This document shows, piece by piece, positions 1 through 8,162 of a stretch of 64,000 nt of DNA. How positions within the stretch are numbered: the first letter of the stretch is position 1; every line of letters begins with the position of its first letter. The translations under genes and the position numbers were made by a program. Location: contig CAMDMA010000014.1 of the NCBI GenBank assembly GCA_945902075.1, positions 1 through 64,000 on the forward strand. Reading direction: 5' to 3'. The notes beneath the pieces were generated by a model. That model did no database searches. It was given only the letters and a program-made list of their open reading frames with translations, and was not told the origin of the DNA. The stretch is from Candidatus Kuenenia stuttgartensis. GTDB lineage: Bacteria > Planctomycetota > Phycisphaerae > Phycisphaerales > SM1A02.

Positions 1-200
1 CCGCCTTGCGCCTGGAAGTTGAACACGTTGAGGATGGTGTCGGTCGCGCCGTTGAAGCGGGCGAAGAGCTCGTGGCGGGTGAGGCCAGCGCCGGTGCCAC
101 TCGTGATCGCGGTCGAAACCACGACGTAATTGACGAAGGCAGCCGAAGCAATGCCAGAAACAGCGAGGCCAGCGGTGGCCGCAATCATACCAGTCTTCAT
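1..200 (-). CDS. Secreted hypothetical protein, C-terminus beyond window
   Basis: The start codon is at 198-200 and the frame stays open to the left edge, giving the first 66 residues only. A GGGAGA Shine-Dalgarno lies just upstream. The N-terminus is a typical signal peptide: Lys2, a small-residue hydrophobic stretch and an A-S-A-A cleavage region near residue 20. The mature part begins with Asn/Thr/Gly-rich sequence containing HELFARFNGATD. I do not recognise the family. Exported low-complexity proteins of this style are common in planctomycetes, but that is context only. Confidence 0.6.
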   Translation of the reverse strand, partial: MKTGMIAATAGLAVSGIASAAFVNYVVVSTAITSGTGAGLTRHELFARFNGATDTILNVFNFQAQG

Positions 201-408
201 TTTGATGTCTCCCAATTTCCAAGTTGCGTGCCAGGTGAGGACAGGCACAGCACTCTCCCTCAGTGATGCGGCCCTTACCGCATCGACTTCCCTCGAAACA
301 GAAGATAGATCAGGATCGCACGCTGTCAAGAAATCGCGGGTGAAGATCGCACGAGCGTCGAGGCTCCGTTCGGTTCTCGGTCGTCCTAAATGGAACCTAC
401 CCGCGATT

Positions 409-2115
409 TCAGTGCGTGAGCGCGGTTTTCGAGAGTTGGCCCAAGAGCAGGAGTGCTGAACTTTTTTGTGTTTCGACCCGTTGAACCGTGCCGACGAGCG
501 CTGAGGCGGCATCGACATCGCACACAAGATCGATCGCAACGATCAAATCTCCCGCAGTTCTACCAATCGCCTGCAGTCCGCGCTTCGGCCGAGATGCGCC
601 GCTCTCGCGGCGGTTTGCCTGCCGAAGGTCCCCTTGCTTCAGATCCCCTTGCTTCAGATCCCCTTGCTTCAGGTCCCAGCGCAGTTCGATCTTCCTGGAG
701 TCGGGGTGCGCGAGCGGGAGTGCGAGCGAAAGAGGGCCATCCGCTGCGGGACCGGCGTTGTTTGCCGCGTGCGCGGAGTGGTCACGGATTTCCTCGACCA
801 GCACGTCGACCTCGCGGCCAATCCATGACGCATGGACTCGCGCACTGATCTCGGTCTGGATGTCGAGCAGTCGGTTGTTGCGCAGTTTCTTGACTTCCGT
901 GGGCACATCGTCTTCAAAGCGATCAATCGCGACAGTGCCCGGTCGGGGCGAGTATTTGAAGATGAAATTGTTCTTGAACGGCACCGCGCGCAGCAGCGAC
1001 ACGGTGTCTTCAAAGTCGGCTTCGGTCTCGGTTGGGAAGCCGACGATGATGTCGCCTGCGATGGTGCAATCCGGAAGCTTCGTAGTCACTCGACCGATAA
1101 AATCAAGGTATTCGCCGCGTGTATAGCCTCGGTTCATCGCCTTAAGGATTCGGTCGGATCCAGACTGCGCGGGGGCGTGGATGTAGCGACAGATGCGCGG
1201 GCATGCGGCCATCACATCAAGGATGTCGTCGCCAAAGTCGCGTGGGTAGCTCGTCACGAACCGGATTCGAGCAAGCGCTGGGATTTCATCGTGGATGCGC
1301 TCAAGGAGCCGCGCGAAGGTTGTGACCCGTGCGCCATCTGCGATCGGCGCACGAAATGCTGCGAGCCCGGGGCCGACCTGCGGCTGCTCGCGACCAGCGG
1401 CGTCCACCGCGAGCCCGTGGCTGTAGCGATAGTGGTTGACGGTCTGCCCAAGCAGGGTGATTTCAACCACGCCCGCGTCGACAAGGCGCTTGCACTCGTC
1501 GATGATCGAGTCGGGCGGACGGTGAACCTCTGCGCCGCGGGTGTTTGGTACGACGCAGTAGGTGCAAAATTTGTTGCAGCCGCGGGTGATGCGCACGTAA
1601 GCGGAGCGACGCTCCGCGCCGGGAGCGGTGGGCTCGAAGGCGCGCGAGAGGTCGAGGAGTTCAAGATGGTCGTCGGCGGCGGACAGGGTCGCGCTGCGGC
1701 GGCTCTTGTTTCCGGCGAGGGCAATGCGCTCCTCGCGGCTCGCTCCCTCGGTGCGGCGAACATTGTCAATGAGCGCCGGGAGTCGGTCGAGTTCGCCTGG
1801 ACCGCAGAGAAGGTCGACTTGGGGGAAGCGTCGGAGCATGTCCGCGCCATCGCGTTCGGCCATGCAGCCGAGCACGCCACAGATGACGCTCTCGCCTGCT
1901 TTCTTACGCTTCCCCACAAGGCCGAGGCGCGAATACGCCTTATTTTCAGCCTGTTCGCGCACGGAACAGGTGTTGTAGAGCACCACGTCGGCGGTGGTGA
2001 AATCGTCGGTGAAGCGGTAGCCGAGGCTGCGAAGGTGCCCGCGCACGAGCTCGCTGTCGAGTTCGTTCATCTGGCAGCCGAAGGTCTCGAGATAGACGGA
2101 AGGGCCCGTGGACAT
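409..2115 (-). CDS. miaB: tRNA-2-methylthio-N6-dimethylallyladenosine synthase (MiaB)
   Basis: Radical-SAM methylthiotransferase that adds the 2-methylthio group to i6A37 of tRNA. In the 568-aa product from Met at 2115, the N-terminal cluster cysteines are C14, C50 and C84, and the radical-SAM CxxxCxxC is C180/C184/C187 (RGCNKFCTYC). An upstream Met at 2214 would cross the start of the divergent ftsW gene and lacks family similarity, so 2115 is preferred. The protein is longer than usual. A roughly 35-residue insertion follows the QTVNHYRY segment, and the C-terminal TRAM domain is split by about 75 residues that include four tandem copies of a DLKQG-type pentapeptide, encoded by a 15-bp repeat at 629-673. 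Confidence 0.92.
   Translation of the reverse strand: MSTGPSVYLETFGCQMNELDSELVRGHLRSLGYRFTDDFTTADVVLYNTCSVREQAENKAYSRLGLVGKRKKAGESVICGVLGCMAERDGADMLRRFPQVDLLCGPGELDRLPALIDNVRRTEGASREERIALAGNKSRRSATLSAADDHLELLDLSRAFEPTAPGAERRSAYVRITRGCNKFCTYCVVPNTRGAEVHRPPDSIIDECKRLVDAGVVEITLLGQTVNHYRYSHGLAVDAAGREQPQVGPGLAAFRAPIADGARVTTFARLLERIHDEIPALARIRFVTSYPRDFGDDILDVMAACPRICRYIHAPAQSGSDRILKAMNRGYTRGEYLDFIGRVTTKLPDCTIAGDIIVGFPTETEADFEDTVSLLRAVPFKNNFIFKYSPRPGTVAIDRFEDDVPTEVKKLRNNRLLDIQTEISARVHASWIGREVDVLVEEIRDHSAHAANNAGPAADGPLSLALPLAHPDSRKIELRWDLKQGDLKQGDLKQGDLRQANRRESGASRPKRGLQAIGRTAGDLIVAIDLVCDVDAASALVGTVQRVETQKSSALLLLGQLSKTALTH
629..673. repeat. 15-bp tandem repeat inside miaB
   Basis: Three near-identical 15-bp units (tccccttgcttcaga) lie head to tail and encode repeated LKQGD within the insertion in the MiaB TRAM domain. 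The period is a multiple of three, so copy changes keep the frame. Confidence 0.9.
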
Positions 2116-2221
2116 CGGAGGGACAGGGTAGCGCAGTCGGCGCTCGCTGAAACAGTCTTTGTGGGTGATCGACTTCTCTACCAAGGTTGGTGGAAAAGCC
2201 GATAATCGAGGCATGCTTCGG

Positions 2222-3505
2222 ATGTCTCACGGCGTCGTTCTTTCCGTGCTCGCGCTCCTTGTGATGGGAGTGGTGATGGTGAACTCGGCTGGCCTCAGTG
2301 TGCCGCCGGATCCCGCGCTCGTCGATTCCGGCGCAATGACACAGAAGGCCTTTGAAAAAGCGCAGCGGCTTTATGACGGCGGAATCACAGTCGATAAGGT
2401 CTTTTACGGCCGTGCTGCCATCATCGCCGCTGTTTCGTTCATTGCAATGTTTCTCGGTTCGCGCGTCAATCTCGAGCGACTGTTCAAGTTGCGCGGTGTA
2501 GCGTCGCCGATTCCTTGGATTCTCGCGCTCACCATTGTCGCCCTCCTTCTCACACACGTTCCGGGCATTGGCCGCGAAGTGAACGGAAGCGCGCGATGGA
2601 TTGGGCCCGCGTGGCTCGGCTTCCAACCGAGCGAAGCCGCGAAGTGGGGCATGTTGATGGTTGCGGCGTGGTTCTGCGTCCGGCACTCCGACCGCATCGG
2701 CTCCTTCAAGCAGGGATTTGTGCCCGCGCTTTGTGCGCTCGTCGTGATCGTTGCCCTGATTGGTAAAGAGGATCTCGGCACAGCGGCACTTGTGTTTACA
2801 ACATGCACCGCAATCCTCCTCGTTGGTGGACTCAAGTGGTGGCACGCGGGGCTACTTGTTCCGGTCGGCGCACTCGGCGCGGTTGGTGCGATCATCACGA
2901 GCCCCTATCGCGTGAACCGCCTTGTGGCGTACACCGATCCATGGCAGGACGCCGAAGGCATCGGTTACCACATCATTCAGTCGATGAGCGCGATCGCTGG
3001 CGGCGGGCTTTCTGGGCATGGGCTCGGTAATGGTTTGCAGAAGTTCGGATATCTCCCGGAAGACACAACCGACTTCATCTTCGCGATCATCTGCGAGGAA
3101 CTTGGGCTTGTCGGTGCAGTCGCGGTGGTCGCGCTCTTTGCCACGCTCTTACTTTGCGGGCTTGCGATCGTGACCCGCGCCGCGAAGCGGCCCGAGGCTG
3201 ACGTGATTGTCCCGCCATTTTCGAGGCTCTTTGGGCTCGGTGTGCTGTTGACCATCGGTATTCAGGCGCTCATCAACTTGCTCGTGGTCACCGGTCTTGC
3301 TCCAACCAAGGGAATTGCGCTGCCGTTCCTCTCAAGTGGTGGCTCGGGTTGGGTCGCGACCGGTTTCTCAATCGGGCTCCTGCTCTCGATTGAGCGTCAC
3401 GCGATTCGTCGCGAGCGCGAACTTGGCATTTCCTCTGATGAGGACGAGAACAGGATGATCACGGCACCGATCGTCGACGCACCTGAAGGCGTTGCAGCGG
3501 CATGA
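2222..3505 (+). CDS. ftsW: FtsW/RodA/SpoVE-family peptidoglycan polymerase
   Basis: SEDS-family glycosyltransferase for septal peptidoglycan, a multi-pass inner-membrane protein of about 427 aa. Family signatures are clear: NGSARWIG..LGFQPSEAAKW, the GHGLGNGLQKFGYLPE..TDFIFA segment, and GLAPTKGIALPFLSSGGSG near the end. A CGAGG at 2207-2211 is well spaced for ATG 2222 and too close for ATG 2213, although 2213 remains possible. The loop after the first membrane helix is long (about 45 residues). The stop overlaps the murG start (ATGA), so the two are translationally coupled. ftsW fits better than rodA because of this murG linkage. Confidence 0.88.
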   Translation: MSHGVVLSVLALLVMGVVMVNSAGLSVPPDPALVDSGAMTQKAFEKAQRLYDGGITVDKVFYGRAAIIAAVSFIAMFLGSRVNLERLFKLRGVASPIPWILALTIVALLLTHVPGIGREVNGSARWIGPAWLGFQPSEAAKWGMLMVAAWFCVRHSDRIGSFKQGFVPALCALVVIVALIGKEDLGTAALVFTTCTAILLVGGLKWWHAGLLVPVGALGAVGAIITSPYRVNRLVAYTDPWQDAEGIGYHIIQSMSAIAGGGLSGHGLGNGLQKFGYLPEDTTDFIFAIICEELGLVGAVAVVALFATLLLCGLAIVTRAAKRPEADVIVPPFSRLFGLGVLLTIGIQALINLLVVTGLAPTKGIALPFLSSGGSGWVATGFSIGLLLSIERHAIRRERELGISSDEDENRMITAPIVDAPEGVAAA

Positions 3506-4614
3506 AGCGCGGCTGTATCGTCTTGGCCGGCGGCGGCACGGGTGGACATATTTCCCCGGGTATCGCGATCGCGGAGCGGCTCGCGGATGTCGCGCCGGAG
3601 TTTGGCCGCGTGTTTGCCTGTTCGACGCGCGCGGTCGATGCACGCATGCTCGAACATGTTGGTGCAGAGTTCGTGCAGATCGAAGCCGAGGGTCTCTCGA
3701 AAAATCCACTCAGTCTTGTTCGGTTCATGCGCGCGTTTTTCGCGGGTCGCGCTGCGGCGCGCGAACTTTTGACCGAGCGTGGAGCGGAGGTCGTGATTGC
3801 GCTCGGTGGCTATGTGACTGGCCCGGTGGTAGCTGCGGCACGCGGAATGGGCGTACCCGTGCTCCTCGTCAACCTTGACGCGACGCCGGGCAAAGCCAAT
3901 CGCTGGGTTGCCAAGCGCGCCACGCGTGTCTTGACGGCGTGCGCGACACCGACGATCCCGGCCTTCGCGGAACGGATTGTCGGGATGCCTATTCGACGCG
4001 CTGCGATCACCACGGCCACGCAGTTGGAGTGTCGGATGAAGCTCGGTCTCGAACCGGGTTTTCACACGCTGCTTGTGACCGGCGCGTCGCAAGGCGCAGC
4101 GAGTCTCAACGAATTGTTGACCTTGCTTCTCAAGTCCGATCGTGCCGCCTTTGGTGGTTGGCAGGTGTTGCACTTGGTAGGCAACGCAGACCGTGCACCG
4201 ATTGAAAGTGCATACCGAGAGGCCGGAGTTCGCGCGAGCGTCGTGCAGTTCATCCACGAAATGGGCCTTGCATGGGGCGCAGCCGATCTTGCGTTATCGC
4301 GTGCGGGTGCGAATTCAGTCGCAGAAGCGGTGTACAACGCGGTGCCGACAGTGTTCGCGCCGTACCCGTACCACGCGGATCTTCACCAGAAGTGGAACGC
4401 GCTGCCGTTCCATGAGGCGGGACTTGCGGTGCTCTGTGATGACTTCATTGAGCCCGAGCGAAATCGCGCATCGCTTGGTGCAGCGATGATTGCGCTTATG
4501 ACAGACGATGCGCGTCGCGCAACGATGCGCGCAGCACTTTCAGCCCATCCGCGCGAGGATGCTGCTCTTGAGATTGCCCGCGTCGCATGCGGGATTGCAG
4601 CGTCTTCACGGTGA
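3502..4614 (+). CDS. murG: UDP-GlcNAc:lipid-linked MurNAc-pentapeptide GlcNAc transferase (MurG)
   Basis: Makes lipid II from lipid I at the cytoplasmic face of the membrane. The 370-aa product has the N-terminal glycine loop GGGTGGHISPG, a second loop at SQGAAS and the donor-binding segment SRAGANSVAEAV...FAPYPYHADLHQKWNA. The start overlaps the ftsW stop by four bases. The stop codon at 4612-4614 lies inside the first unit of a 20-bp tandem repeat that fills the space up to the convergent peptidase gene. Confidence 0.93.
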   Translation: MKRGCIVLAGGGTGGHISPGIAIAERLADVAPEFGRVFACSTRAVDARMLEHVGAEFVQIEAEGLSKNPLSLVRFMRAFFAGRAAARELLTERGAEVVIALGGYVTGPVVAAARGMGVPVLLVNLDATPGKANRWVAKRATRVLTACATPTIPAFAERIVGMPIRRAAITTATQLECRMKLGLEPGFHTLLVTGASQGAASLNELLTLLLKSDRAAFGGWQVLHLVGNADRAPIESAYREAGVRASVVQFIHEMGLAWGAADLALSRAGANSVAEAVYNAVPTVFAPYPYHADLHQKWNALPFHEAGLAVLCDDFIEPERNRASLGAAMIALMTDDARRATMRAALSAHPREDAALEIARVACGIAASSR

Positions 4615-4688
4615 ATCGCGCGTCTTCACGGTGAATCGCGCGTCTTCACGGTGAATTGCGCGTCTTCACGGTGAATTGCGCGTCTTCA
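4601..4688. repeat. 20-bp tandem repeat across two convergent gene ends
   Basis: Four full 20-bp units (cgtcttcacggtgaatcgcg, the last two with one change) occupy 4601-4680, followed by 8 bases of a fifth. Each unit contains the hyphenated palindrome TTCAC-g-GTGAA. The murG stop is in unit one and the stop of the convergent peptidase gene (complement of 4686-4688) is in the last partial unit. No other sequence separates the genes. Confidence 0.95.
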
Positions 4689-5744
4689 GGCGACCCCGCC
4701 AAGCCACTCGCCGAGCAATTCGATCGTGGCTTCAAGGTCGCCCTTATCCACCATCTCTGTGGTCGTGTGGATGTAGCGTGTGCCAGTCACAATCGCGATG
4801 CATTTCGCGCCGTGGCCTGCGCGTTGAATGGCCGCGCCATCCTGCCCACCGCGCGGGAGGATGCACTTTTGGTGGGCGATGCGGTGCTTCTTTGCGACAG
4901 CGACGAAGTCTTCGACCAGCGTGTAATCGGAGATCATGGAACTGTCCTGCACCATGATGCCAGCGCCGGAGCCCTGCTTCGTCACGCGCTGATTGTCCGG
5001 GACGCCCGGTGTATCGCAGGCGAGTGTCACGTCGAGCCCGATACCGATATCAGCTTTCGCCGCGTACGCTGCTGTCTGTGCTCCGCGCAGTCCGACTTCT
5101 TCTTGGGTCGTGAATGCGCAGACGATTTCGCACGCGTGCCCCGCCTTACGCTTGGCGAGCATGCGGATCGCTTCGATCGCGACAAAGCATGCGAGGCGGT
5201 TGTCGATCGCTTTCGAGACGAGTTTCTTCGGCGTCTCAAGAAACGGCGTGTCGAGCGTGACAAAGTCACCGATTTCGACATGCTTCTTCACGTCGGCGGC
5301 ATCGCGTCCGAGATCGATGAAAAACTCCTCGACGCCCGGAACTTTGGTTCGCTCTGCATCGCTTGAAATATGAATCGGCTTGCCGCCCGGATTCATCACG
5401 CCCTTGAAATCGCCCTTTGCGGTGCAGACCAGCACGCGCGTGGCGAAGAGATTGCGCGTATCAAAACCGCCAGCTGGGTTGACCCAGATCATGCCGTTCT
5501 CATCAACGTGGCGGACGAAGAATCCGATTTCGTCCATATGCGCAGCCAACATAACACGCGTGATTTTCCCCTTCGACTTGCGAGTTGGTTTGCGCACACA
5601 GACATACGAGCCCATCGCGTCGGTTTCGCGGCTATCAAAGAGACCCTTTGTCTCTTTTTCAATCAGCGCGCGCACGCGCTCCTCGCGGCCGGGGATGCCT
5701 GGGGTCTCGCAGAGGCGGCGGAAGAGATCGATGTCCATGTCCAT
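4686..5744 (-). CDS. M42-family metallo-aminopeptidase (glutamyl aminopeptidase/endoglucanase-M type)
   Basis: Cytosolic di-metal aminopeptidase of the M42 family, 352 aa, which is the usual length. Expected metal ligands and catalytic residues are visible: H69 and D71 (LAAHMDEIGF), D181 (AIDNRLAC), E215/E216 (TTQEEVGLRG), D238 (GIGLDVT) and H326 (RYIHTTTE). The first Met directly abuts a GGAG, while the second (codon 3, at 5738) is six bases from it, so initiation may be at 5738. The family builds large tetrahedral complexes. The exact peptide preference cannot be read from sequence. Confidence 0.88.
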   Translation of the reverse strand: MDMDIDLFRRLCETPGIPGREERVRALIEKETKGLFDSRETDAMGSYVCVRKPTRKSKGKITRVMLAAHMDEIGFFVRHVDENGMIWVNPAGGFDTRNLFATRVLVCTAKGDFKGVMNPGGKPIHISSDAERTKVPGVEEFFIDLGRDAADVKKHVEIGDFVTLDTPFLETPKKLVSKAIDNRLACFVAIEAIRMLAKRKAGHACEIVCAFTTQEEVGLRGAQTAAYAAKADIGIGLDVTLACDTPGVPDNQRVTKQGSGAGIMVQDSSMISDYTLVEDFVAVAKKHRIAHQKCILPRGGQDGAAIQRAGHGAKCIAIVTGTRYIHTTTEMVDKGDLEATIELLGEWLGGVA

Positions 5745-5848
5745 CTCCAGTTAGATTCGTTCAGTTCAATGCTCGGTCAGGAAAGCAGAAGCTGGTTCAG
5801 TGAAAGTGCGCGAGATGCGCTGGTCGGCGATGGTATAGGATCGCGGCC

Positions 5849-7060
5849 ATGCTGTTTGATTCTTCGCTTCGTAATGAACACCGCGCCTTTGCTGCACAGG
5901 ATGCCGCCCGACGTGCAGAGCGCGCACGGGATGCGCGTGGCGCCATCGCAACGCGCGCCACAGTTGAGATCGAGTATCTCCCCTTCGGGCCAGCCGATGA
6001 GTCCGGTGCACCGACATGTGAAATTGTGGCGGCCTACGCAGAGGTTGAGCTCGAGTACGCGGCGATCCGTGGAGGTTGTGCGCTGGTCGATTGCCCGCAG
6101 CGGGGGACGGTCGTCCTTCGCGGTGCGGACCGACTCGATTTTGTGAATCGGCTGGTCACGCAGGAGCTTCGGAAGTTGGCAGATGGTGCTGTTGCGCAGG
6201 CGTTTTTGACCAATCGGAAGGGTCGCATCGATGCCGATCTGGTGATCGCCGCGATCGGCGACTTACTCGTCATCGACACACTTGCGCACGATGTGGCAGC
6301 GGTGCGCGAGGCGTTGGAAAAGATGCTGTTCTCTGAGGATGTTCGCATCGAATCGCGCGTCGCTTCGCACGCGCGCATCGCGCTTCATGGCGCAGGAGCC
6401 TCACAAGCACTCAAAGCGCTTGGGCTCGCTTCGCAAGCGACAGGCGTCTCGGCGTGGAGTGCGGATCTCGGAGATGCACGAGCTGAGATTTGGCGACTCG
6501 ATGAACTCGGCACGGAGGGCTATGCGCTTTCGGTACCGGTCACACACGCATCGAGTCTGTGGCGTTCGCTCGTTACCTTTGGCGTTCGCCCTGCGGGATG
6601 GTTCGCGACGAACACCGCGCGCATCGAAGCAGGAACACCGTATTTCCGCATTGATTTCGGGCCGAACAACCTTCCGCATGAATCGGGGCTACTCGATTCG
6701 CGCGTGAGTTTCACCAAAGGTTGCTATCCCGGGCAGGAAGTGGTCGCGCGACTACAGCATCTCGGAAAGCCAAAGCAAAAGTTGGTTGGCCTTCGCATCG
6801 AGAGTGATCTGCTTCCAGTTGCGGATGCGCAAGTATTCGCCTTCGTTGAGGGCGGTTCTATCGGGGACGCGGTTGGCGTGGTGACGTCGAGTGGACTCGC
6901 GCCAATGCTCGGCGCGGTGCCTGTGGCATTTGCGATGATTGGATCAAGCGCGTACGCCGAGGGCACGAAGGTGCTTGTCAACGCGGAGGGCGAGCAGACC
7001 CCAGCGATCGTCACTCGACTTGCCTTTCTTGATGATGCACCCACAGGAGAACTCGCGTGA
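5849..7060 (+). CDS. ygfZ: YgfZ/GcvT-like folate-binding protein
   Basis: 403-aa member of the folate-dependent YgfZ family, which supports Fe-S cluster enzymes such as MiaB. The diagnostic K-G-C-Y-x-G-Q-E motif is intact (FTKGCYPGQEVVAR, near residue 290). The N-terminal part resembles the GcvT fold (LDFVNRLVTQELRKL). About 45 charged residues precede the conserved domain, longer than in enteric YgfZ. It heads a three-gene operon: its stop overlaps a GTG start (GTGA) for a small membrane protein, followed by an HMG-CoA lyase gene. A TATAGG lies ten bases before the start. Confidence 0.85.
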   Translation: MLFDSSLRNEHRAFAAQDAARRAERARDARGAIATRATVEIEYLPFGPADESGAPTCEIVAAYAEVELEYAAIRGGCALVDCPQRGTVVLRGADRLDFVNRLVTQELRKLADGAVAQAFLTNRKGRIDADLVIAAIGDLLVIDTLAHDVAAVREALEKMLFSEDVRIESRVASHARIALHGAGASQALKALGLASQATGVSAWSADLGDARAEIWRLDELGTEGYALSVPVTHASSLWRSLVTFGVRPAGWFATNTARIEAGTPYFRIDFGPNNLPHESGLLDSRVSFTKGCYPGQEVVARLQHLGKPKQKLVGLRIESDLLPVADAQVFAFVEGGSIGDAVGVVTSSGLAPMLGAVPVAFAMIGSSAYAEGTKVLVNAEGEQTPAIVTRLAFLDDAPTGELA

Positions 7061-7287
7061 ATCCATCGGTGTCTGAAAGCGTCTTTGATTTTCGCGGCAC
7101 AGAAGTCGCGCTTTTTGTTGCCGGCGCGATCATCACCATTTTTATCTTTGGATTTTCCGTTTGGCTTTTTGTTCGCGCGGCGCGTGAGCAACGAGTTCAG
7201 GAAGAGTTGGAACGCCGCGAGTTTCAACGAGCGGATGAAGCGCGACGCACAGCAGCTGCGGCTCGGATACCGGAGGCGAAGCAATGA
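7057..7287 (+). CDS. Small single-pass membrane protein
   Basis: 76 residues, starting at a GTG that overlaps the ygfZ stop and ending in an ATGA overlap with the lyase gene, so it is embedded in a coupled operon. One strong transmembrane helix (about residues 18-40, VALFVAGAIITIFIFGFSVW) is followed by a charged Arg/Glu/Ala tail likely to form a coiled coil. No family is recognised. The layout (short N-terminus, one helix, charged cytosolic tail) resembles small respiratory-assembly subunits, but this is only a shape similarity. Confidence 0.7.
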   Translation: MNPSVSESVFDFRGTEVALFVAGAIITIFIFGFSVWLFVRAAREQRVQEELERREFQRADEARRTAAAARIPEAKQ

Positions 7288-8162
7288 CGTTGGGTGCGCG
7301 CGAGGTCTTACTCTGTGAGGTGGGTCCGCGTGATGGGCTGCAAAACGAACAGCGCATCGTGTCGGTCGACGACAAAGTTCGATTCATTGAGCTGCTTGTC
7401 GCGGCAGGAATTCGCGAGATTGAAGTGACAAGTTTTGTGAGTCCTCGGTGGGTCCCACAGTTGGCGGACGCAGAAAATGTCCTCGCTCGTGTGCGACCGC
7501 TCGCAGCCGGTGCGTTGTTATCTGCGCTGGTTCCCAACGAGCGCGGCTTGGAGCGGGCGCTGGCATGCGGTGTGGGGAAAATTTCCGTTTTTACCGCTGC
7601 AAGCGAAGCATTCGCGCAGAAAAACATCAATGCAACGATCGCCGAGTCAATCGATCGATTCGTACCTGTTGTCCGCGCGGCGCATGCAGCGGGCGTAGTC
7701 GTACGCGGATACGTAAGTTGCATCGTCGCGTGTCCGTACGATGGACCAGTGACGCCGGACGCTGTTCGGGAGACGTGTGCGCGATTGGCGGAGATCGGTG
7801 TGGATGAACTTGATCTTGGTGACACGATTGGCGTTGCGCATCCTGACGATATCGCGCGCGTGTTGGAGTCGTGTTCGTCGGTCCGACCCATGGATGAATT
7901 GGTGCTTCATCTGCACGACACCCAACAACGCGCGATTCCATGTGCGGAGCGTGCGCTTGCGCTGGGGGTCCGGCGATTTGATGGGTCTGCGGCCGGAATC
8001 GGTGGTTGCCCATACGCGCCGGGCGCCTCAGGAAACATCGCCACCGAGCTCCTCGATGATCTTTGTATCGCGCGGGGTTACTCGACGTCCATCGATCGCA
8101 CCGCGCTCGGTAGAGCCGCGCGATTCATCGAGAGCGTGCTCGCGGAACCGGTTGTCGGTTGA
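7284..8162 (+). CDS. Hydroxymethylglutaryl-CoA lyase
   Basis: Cleaves HMG-CoA to acetoacetate and acetyl-CoA, the last step of leucine degradation. The 292-aa TIM-barrel protein has the EVGPRDGLQNE motif (residues 12-22) and the C-terminal loop GGCPYAPGASGNIATE with the catalytic cysteine near residue 240. DLGDTIG and HLHDT metal-site segments are present. The start overlaps the preceding stop by ATGA. Other DRE-TIM metallolyases are possible relatives, but the GCPYAPGASGN loop is specific to HMG-CoA lyase. No other leucine-catabolism gene is nearby. Confidence 0.88.
   Translation: MTLGAREVLLCEVGPRDGLQNEQRIVSVDDKVRFIELLVAAGIREIEVTSFVSPRWVPQLADAENVLARVRPLAAGALLSALVPNERGLERALACGVGKISVFTAASEAFAQKNINATIAESIDRFVPVVRAAHAAGVVVRGYVSCIVACPYDGPVTPDAVRETCARLAEIGVDELDLGDTIGVAHPDDIARVLESCSSVRPMDELVLHLHDTQQRAIPCAERALALGVRRFDGSAAGIGGCPYAPGASGNIATELLDDLCIARGYSTSIDRTALGRAARFIESVLAEPVVG

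Noticed and set aside
832-2205. Long plus-strand frame (457 codons) opposite miaB
   Set aside because: It lies entirely antisense to miaB, has no recognisable motif and is explained by high GC content. The same holds for the long antisense frames opposite mnmG (55451-56209), the helicase (24259-25272) and the large exported protein (58503-59624).
4601-4688. CRISPR-like array
   Set aside because: Units are directly adjacent with no spacers, and no cas genes are present. The same applies to the arrays at 11993-12062 and 31107-31200.
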